From the NCBI GenBank assembly GCA_963576565.1, contig OY755044.1, positions 41,809,235-41,873,234 on the forward strand: a DNA stretch of 64,000 nt. Reading direction: 5' to 3'. Numbering within the stretch: position 1 is the first letter of the stretch; each line of letters opens with the position of its first letter. The notes under the pieces are model-generated. The model worked only from the letters and a program-made list of their open reading frames with translations. It was not told the DNA's origin and made no database searches. This DNA is from Aspidapion aeneum (lineage: Eukaryota > Arthropoda > Insecta > Coleoptera > Brentidae). Made by a program: the position numbers and the translations under genes. Shown here in pieces: positions 57,366-64,000 of this stretch.

Positions 57366-60300
57366 GTATAGAGTAAGTCCAACTACAGCAAAATAGTAAT
57401 AACACATTAAAAAACAGTCTTTAAAAAAAAAAGAAAGTAAGCTCTGATGATAATTGCATAAAAATTATTTTTTTATTAAACAGGATAAAAAGATTACAAA
57501 AGTTAGCAAAGAAACGAATGTACTAAATCTTTTGGTTACCAAGATATTTACGCACGCAAGTTATTATCTCTGTGTGCAAATAACTTAAAACTTTTGAGAT
57601 TCAGTGCTATTTACATATGCTAATATTATCCTGGATGTATGTATCTATCCAACATTTTCATGGAGCGCAAAGGAAAACAAAAGAATACTGTAAATGAAAG
57701 AAAATTCAAATTTTCTATATACTAACACAATTCGCACTCAAAACTGTGAAGTACTTCGATTAACTGTGCAGAGAAAACTTAACTGAAAAATTATAGAACT
57801 TTATGCATATAATAGCTTAGCTAAGAAGGCATTGTGTTATTAGCACTTTTCAAAAAAAAAACATACAGTACGAAGTACGGAGTAGGCCTGGCAAATAGAC
57901 CTTTCTTTTGGGCTATTTTTTATTAGCAGTTGATAAAGATTACTACTATGAAACATCTTATAGGTAAATTTATCGAAAAATTACATTAGCCAATTTTAAA
58001 ATAACGAACGGTGCATAATGCTATGAAAATAATGAAGAGTTTGACTTAACTGTCAGTAACTCAAAATTTGAGAAATATTCTCAATTTTCTTTTAAATCTT
58101 AACATGGACAAAAAAATACTAACCAACAGGTTTATGTTTTAATAGTTGTCTTAAACAAAAATGAAGGTTTAAAAGCTCAAATGACACGTTTAAGGTTAAC
58201 AAAAATAGAAACAAAAGGTCTTAATTACTTCATGGTATAATTTATAAAAATGAAATCTAGTTTTATAGGTATTAATTTTTTTTTAAAATGATAGATAGAA
58301 ATTTATGTAAGCTGTTTTCAGTAGCGTACTGTACTCGCGGGTCTATTGTGTAACACTGTGTTTTACACGACGTGGTAGAAACTCATTATTTTGTCAATAT
58401 ACTTAGTAGCAAAATTTTAAGAAGAAGAATTATCTAGATCTTACGAAAATGTACTGATCAACTGTAAAGAGTTTTTATGAAAAACTTTATATCATATAGA
58501 TATCAAAATACCAATTTTTTTTAGTTTGTAAATATAAATCCTATATATTTTTTAATTTAACGCACAAAAATCGTCACATGTGATGTGATTACGAGAATAT
58601 TAGGAATTATGTACATAAGCCATTGTTGTCTAGAGTTAGCTGGACAACTCAAAAATAACCGACCGACCTTAATGAAATTTAAAGCAAGGAACTGCATTTC
58701 TCACTATAGATCTTGTTTGAAAAATATAAATATAAACCTTAGTATTCCTAAATGAAAAGTCAAAAATTGGACCCCCGTGAGCTTTCAAGCTACCCACGGA
58801 AAAGTATGAGAGAAACAAAACTTTTTTTTCACGAAAGCTTGTTTGATCTATAAATACAATATTATAGTTCAGTTAATAGATACCGTAAAGTTAAATGTGA
58901 ATAGATGCGTCAGACGCCGATCTACAGGAGGGTAAAAAAAATAGTGAAATTTCCCTCCCAAATCTTAAAATATATTTGTTTTGGACACACATAATACAGT
59001 GGTCTGGACAATATGCAAAACAGTTCTATGCAATATTTATTATAATATTTCCTTCCCCAAATAAATATAATAAAGATACGCCACTGTTATGCGTACGGAC
59101 GAAAACATTTTTCCAAACATGTGTTTGTATAAAAAAATTCTAAACCATTTCTTTGTGGACCTGAATAAATAGAAGAGCCCTTTTTTAGAATGTAGGTATA
59201 AAATATTGTGACCATGTGTTTTTGGTTGTTTCATATAGACTCAAGTGGTCTGGAATACTTTTATAGCCTGTAAATTGATTTATGGGCCAAGACGTTTTAA
59301 CTTGTAAATAAAAGGTCAAAATTTTAAAAAATATTTAACGGTTTTTCTTTCGAAACCTTTCTTGGATATTTAAAAAAAAATGCAGCCTAAATAAAAAAAA
59401 GTTTTACCATACTTAAATTGATTCAAGCAAATATACAGGGTATTTTTTTTGCAACGGTATTTGCAATAATTTTCAAAAGTTGATTTAGTTTTTCAAAATA
59501 GTTTATTTCCTTGAATCACACTAATGAAGTCGTTTAACTAATTTATGTCTCGTTTAGTTACTCATGATTATTAACCAAAGGGTTTTATATTTGTTGTTTG
59601 ATTTTAATTAATTTTATAATTAAGTTAGCTTATTGGTTATGTATAACCTAAATTTCCATATTTCCATATTGCGTTTTCTCTTTAACCAGCCTTTAATTAT
59701 TAAATGGGAATTATGATATATTTATTTTAATAATTATTATTTATGCTAAATAGTATTAGATGTATAAAATTATTACTAACTCAAAATACGCGAGTTTTTA
59801 TTTTAGGAAAAATATCAAATACCTTTATCCGATTTCAAAGGTCAAGTCAAATTTAGAAAAATAGATTGATTATTATCTTTGGTTCAATTTTAGAAACAAT
59901 TATTAGTACTTCTCCTATATAGTATGGAAAAGGAACTGCTAAGCAATCTTTTTAGGTTATCTGGTGTTTTGGTGTAAACCTACATATTACATCAAACATG
60001 GTACTTTGATCTTATCGAATTTATTTATTTAAATTCTTTATATTTTTAGTTATTTAAAATATGCTAGTTAATTTGTATATCTTTTAATAAAAATCAATAA
60101 TGTACCTATATAATCATAAAGACATGGACATGACCTGTAAACTTGGTCTTTTAAATAAAAATTACAAGAAAATATCTTCTAGCTTCTAACTAATCAAAAC
60201 GATTTCACTGTCACCAACTATAGTGACAAAAAATTATCGTTGTAAAACAAGCAAAAATGGTTACGAAAAACCTTTACTGTGTTAGGACATTGATTTGTGG

Positions 60301-60470
60301 CTTTCTTTAGCCTTATGCAATGAAAATGCTATGAGATTATGTTTTTTCCAAAAATTACTGTATGGCTTTACAAAATATTATTTCACTTAAGACATGGTCG
60401 ATAGCACCAATACATTTGTTAAATCGATCATCTTTCTGTCAAACAAATGTATTGTAAACTGGAGACCTTG
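57366..60470. other. AT-rich sequence without a recognisable feature
   Basis: No supported gene, terminal repeat or tandem array. A lone hAT-like phrase, TACGCCACTG (59077-59087), has no partner at a suitable distance. Confidence 0.45.
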
Positions 60471-60484
60471 AGAAAATAAAAGAA

Positions 60485-60645
60485 ATAGGGGAGAACCACA
60501 AAAGAGATGAGCGGACGATTTAAAGAAACATGCGGGAACTAGATGGATGAACACGGCGTCATACAGGAAATAGTGGAAGATATTGAAGGAGGCCTATATC
60601 CAAAGATGGATCGAAGAAGGCTAAATAAATAGATAGATGGCACCA
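60485..60645 (+). pseudogene. LINE 3' tail fragment
   Basis: A plus-strand frame reads RWMNTASYRK, a stop, then WKILKEAYIQRWIEEG and a terminal stop, followed by AAATAAATAGATAGATGG. This is the C-terminal closing motif common in insect LINE pol proteins (W..A..R..W..L.EAY.Q.W), with a short repeat tail. Only about 35 codons remain. Confidence 0.55.
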
Positions 60646-63600
60646 TTCTTTTTAAAATGTAATGAATGTACTGTTAAAATTACCAATGCAAAACTTGTTT
60701 AATTACCGTGCGAATAAATACCTAACTCAAAAATTACTGTCAAAAAATTATGTTTTCTGTCTACTGTGTTCTGTGGTAACTTGTGAATGTCACACACATT
60801 ATGCACAGAAAAATTAGATCTTCACTCTTGTTATTAGACAATAAAACTAGTGGTAGTTTATAACAAATAATGTTTAATTACAACTTGCGCAATATCAGTC
60901 ACTGCTCTAGGTGGCATTTTAGTGTAAAATACAGATAATAAAATAAAATATTCCTACAAGGACTTTATAAATAAAAATTTTGACTCGATCTAAAATATGT
61001 ACTGAGATAAACGCCTATGGGCAGTTCTCAATAGGTAATATAGCCCTTTCTTAAGTTTAGTTAACGTGTTTTGACTTTTAAGTTAATTGGTGGATGAATT
61101 TATTTATTTTTTCAGTAAAGTTATTATTCAGTACAATGACATACGAAAAAAAAAATAGGATGAAACAGTCTCCAAATAAGTTGTGTTTTAAGATGGTAAC
61201 TAGTAAACCGATATGGATGCCATTTTTATTTTTTCTACAAAAAGTTAACGTTTTGATTTTTGAAAATATGAAAAATAAATTTTTCGCTAAAGGTGGTTAT
61301 TTTATTGCTTTGAATTAAAATAGGTCGAATTTTCTTAATATCCTTTCTTAGGATATAACTTTAGATTTTTTTCGAAAAAAATAGGTCTTCAAAGTTAGAC
61401 ATGTACCAAATTTTAATGTTGACAAAGATCAGTATTTTTTTTTCATAATATGAGCTTTTTATCAAACTCCTTAATCATTTTTCTCTTTCTACATCATGGT
61501 TTTAACTCAGAATGATCTAAGTCGTTTTAGGTTTTAATTTCAAAGGTGTTAATATTTAATAAGATATTTAAGTGTGATGAGTTCATTTATTAACATAAAT
61601 AGTTAATTACCTAATTACTTCGCATGTAGCGGATTAATTAAGGGCAAAGATAATGACAAAATAAAGCAAAAATAATTTTTATTGTGATTTTTTCCCAAAA
61701 TATTTTTATTATGCTACATCTACATAATACCTGAGACAAAATTAGTTTACGACTTTACGGCCAAAACTCAAAAGTTTTTGGTCCGGACAATTTAGTAGGC
61801 TCTACCTGAATCATAGAAAATTGAATGAAGGGTTCTACACTAGGTTTTTCCATTTCATAATATTTGATTAGGTATACCATTTGCAAAAATGGCTTGACAA
61901 TAACTTACGATAATAAACGACAATATACTTTTTGATTTGATTAAAAATATTATGAAACGAAATTCACTTGATTACCTACATGTTAGTGAAAGAAAATAAA
62001 TAAAATAAAGTCTCTCTCAAAAAAAAACCAAAAAAATATACAGGAGGTTTTTACATTTACCTCACTTTACTTAAAAGCTGTGAATTTGCAGATAGTGCTG
62101 ATAATATCCAACTTAAGAAAAAAAATCAAATTTTCTTTTATGAAAAGAATAATACGTACTTTAATAAGAAAATTATAAAGCAAAAATAGTTCGACAGGTA
62201 CGTCGTTTTAAAGAATGCTATGTTTGAATGCTGTTTTGTAACATAAAATGTAAATTTTTATTTTTAATTTGATAATAATTGTATAGAATCGATATTTGAT
62301 GTGGCTACATTTATTTAGTCCATGGTTTTAACAAATTAGTGCTTTTTTAAAAATTTTGAAAGATTTACTTGTGGATCTTATAATAAAGAAATTTCTCATA
62401 ATCGACAAAGTTGTTACTGAAATACAAAGAAATCAGTCAGTCACGTTTATTTTCCAAAAAGAAACTTGTGTGTAATTAATTTGGAAAATAAAATACATTT
62501 TGAAAATCTGGAAATATAAAAACATAAAATTTGAAAATACTTCGTGGTTGCTTACTGTTAGTTTGAACTTGTGGTAAATCTCAATCATATATGTATGATA
62601 TAGAGAGTACAAAAATTATAAAATGAAAAAAAAAACATTATCACATATTCTATACAAGATATTGCTAGTAGCTAGGTCTGTTTTTTTGAGTTTATCCTGA
62701 CCAGACATTTTACAGCAGTCCTGTAGCACAAATTTATGAGAGATGAAATTGCCATAATGATTGCAAATAGACTATAGCAGAGGTATGCTACCCACGCTTG
62801 CATGGAAAAAGTAGTTAGAAATTATAATTTTTAAAGTTATGATGCAATTTCAATGGAAAATTACTTGAGATTAATTAATTACACCATTGTGGATACTTAG
62901 ATGGTCAAATAATTTGGCTTAGGTACTTTTTGCCAAATGAAATTTTAGCTATTAAACAAACAATAAAACCAAAATAAAGTAGAAATATCGATATCTACGA
63001 AGAAAAATACTTATAAAAAACAATGTTATAATGACTTAACATAAATTTTTGTATTATTTAAACAAAAAGTGTTATTAAATATTAATAAAAAAGGTTTAAT
63101 GGTTCAAAAAAAACAAAAAAACTGTTATTAATGCAATACAATAAATAAAAATATCCTCCCTTAGTTATATTTGACGGGTGTCTTCAAAAAAAAACAGTGG
63201 TTTGTCAGAGGAAGGGTTGGCAATTATTGTTTCAGCCAACTAATCAAAAATAAAGAGTTGCAATGGACTCCTTTGTTATGTTTTTAATAAAAGATTCTTA
63301 AAAAATTCAGCTAGAAAAACAAAAGCTTAAGGAGCTTTTCGAATTTTGACAAAATAGGCTTTTAATGGCAAGAGAATGATAAGTTTAATGAGACTTTATT
63401 TTAACAACACTGTGCTACAATTAAGACAAAATAATGGACTTTTTTATCCATTTTGTTTAAATAATGTTTTGATGGAACAATTTTAAAAGTTTACCAACGA
63501 GTTTTGGAGTTATAACTCAAATCTAGAGTTCAGTAAAGCTTTATTAAGGCAAAAGGTTGATCCTTTCGCATGCTGGAGAATCCGTCCTCCAGATAGAAAT

Positions 63601-64000
63601 GGAGAGCATTTTATTTGCTGGCATATTTGGATAGTATTTAAACTTAACTTTTCAATAAAAAATATTCTACCAATTTATCTTGATCATATATTAATAGAAA
63701 AATTCCTTGTATTTACTGTTTCAAGGACAAAAAATATTCAAAAATATTCAAAAAAATTCAAAAATATTCAAAAATACATAAAATAATTGTAACACAGATT
63801 ATAACGTTAGTAAATTAAACAACGAAAAACAGTTATGGCACATCTTCCAACAAATTAGTTTTGGTTTTCAAAAACTAGACAAGACTATTTCTTTTTAAAC
63901 GAACAATTTTACAAAAATTTCCTTTAGTTTTTCCAACAAAATACTACCAATGGGTTAACTAAAGTATTACTGAGTTTTTCTCAAACTTTCAACCTAAAAT
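60646..64000. other. AT-rich sequence without a recognisable feature
   Basis: No gene or mobile element that I can support. A 10-bp microsatellite-like tract, ATTCAAAAAT repeated about four times, lies at 63732-63780. Confidence 0.45.

Noticed and set aside
1..64000. CRISPR arrays, bacterial operons or rRNA genes
   Set aside because: No direct-repeat/spacer pattern, no ribosome-binding-site-led gene clusters and no rRNA-like GC-rich blocks were seen.

Overview
The window is a repeat-dominated stretch of an AT-rich eukaryotic genome. The mix of BEL/Pao retrotransposon, RTE-like and Jockey/CR1-like LINEs, Transib, pogo-like and hAT-type elements, foldback elements and local satellites fits an arthropod, most likely an insect; the species cannot be read from the sequence. 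I found no intact cellular gene, tRNA, rRNA or CRISPR array. Almost everything that can be named is a mobile element or its wreckage.

Left part (1-19083). A minus-strand BEL/Pao retrotransposon runs off the left edge (1 to about 3964; gag, zinc knuckles, protease, reverse transcriptase, a primer-binding site matching the 3' end of tRNA-Tyr, and a 5' LTR). It appears to have landed inside a minus-strand RTE-like LINE (about 3965-5700). Next come an ACGTTTTTAAAACGT-rich block split by a 1.4 kb terminal-inverted-repeat (TIR) element (6323-7709), an irregular tandem repeat split by a LINE tail (8600-9880), a TA-flanked MITE inside a larger inverted repeat (10953-12516), a decayed Transib transposon with clear TIRs and a 5-bp target duplication (13147-15319), a 141-bp satellite (15577-16260), a foldback element (16328-16682) and dispersed repeats here called T, H and F.

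Middle part (19084-43708). Three copies of one large element, here called E (about 7.2 kb, TIRs of about 60 bp beginning GGGGGTCGATTTTTGTA), form a 24.6 kb block: copy 1 inverted, copies 2 and 3 in direct orientation and abutting at a CCCCCTGGGGG junction. The sequences on either side of the block (F and G) are contiguous in a second paralogous copy near 45897, which serves as an empty site. E has no recognisable transposase. Copy 1 carries a pogo-like transposon with an intron-containing, internally deleted transposase and a 183-bp hAT-type MITE; copy 2 carries a palindromic insertion of about 0.6 kb.

Right part (43709-64000). A second H-F-G repeat set (44700-49000) is interrupted by a 74-bp-arm inverted repeat and by a 2.7 kb CACTGAG-ended element, which itself hosts a hAT MITE with an 8-bp target duplication, two foldbacks and an AT microsatellite. 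A 100-bp ACGTAC-rich tandem repeat precedes it. A probable minus-strand LTR (49124-50399) with a polypurine tract and non-coding internal sequence follows. The last 13 kb is AT-rich DNA with only two LINE 3' fragments and one faint decayed ORF region.

The genes do not act together as a pathway. What can be read is an insertion history of elements nested in elements.
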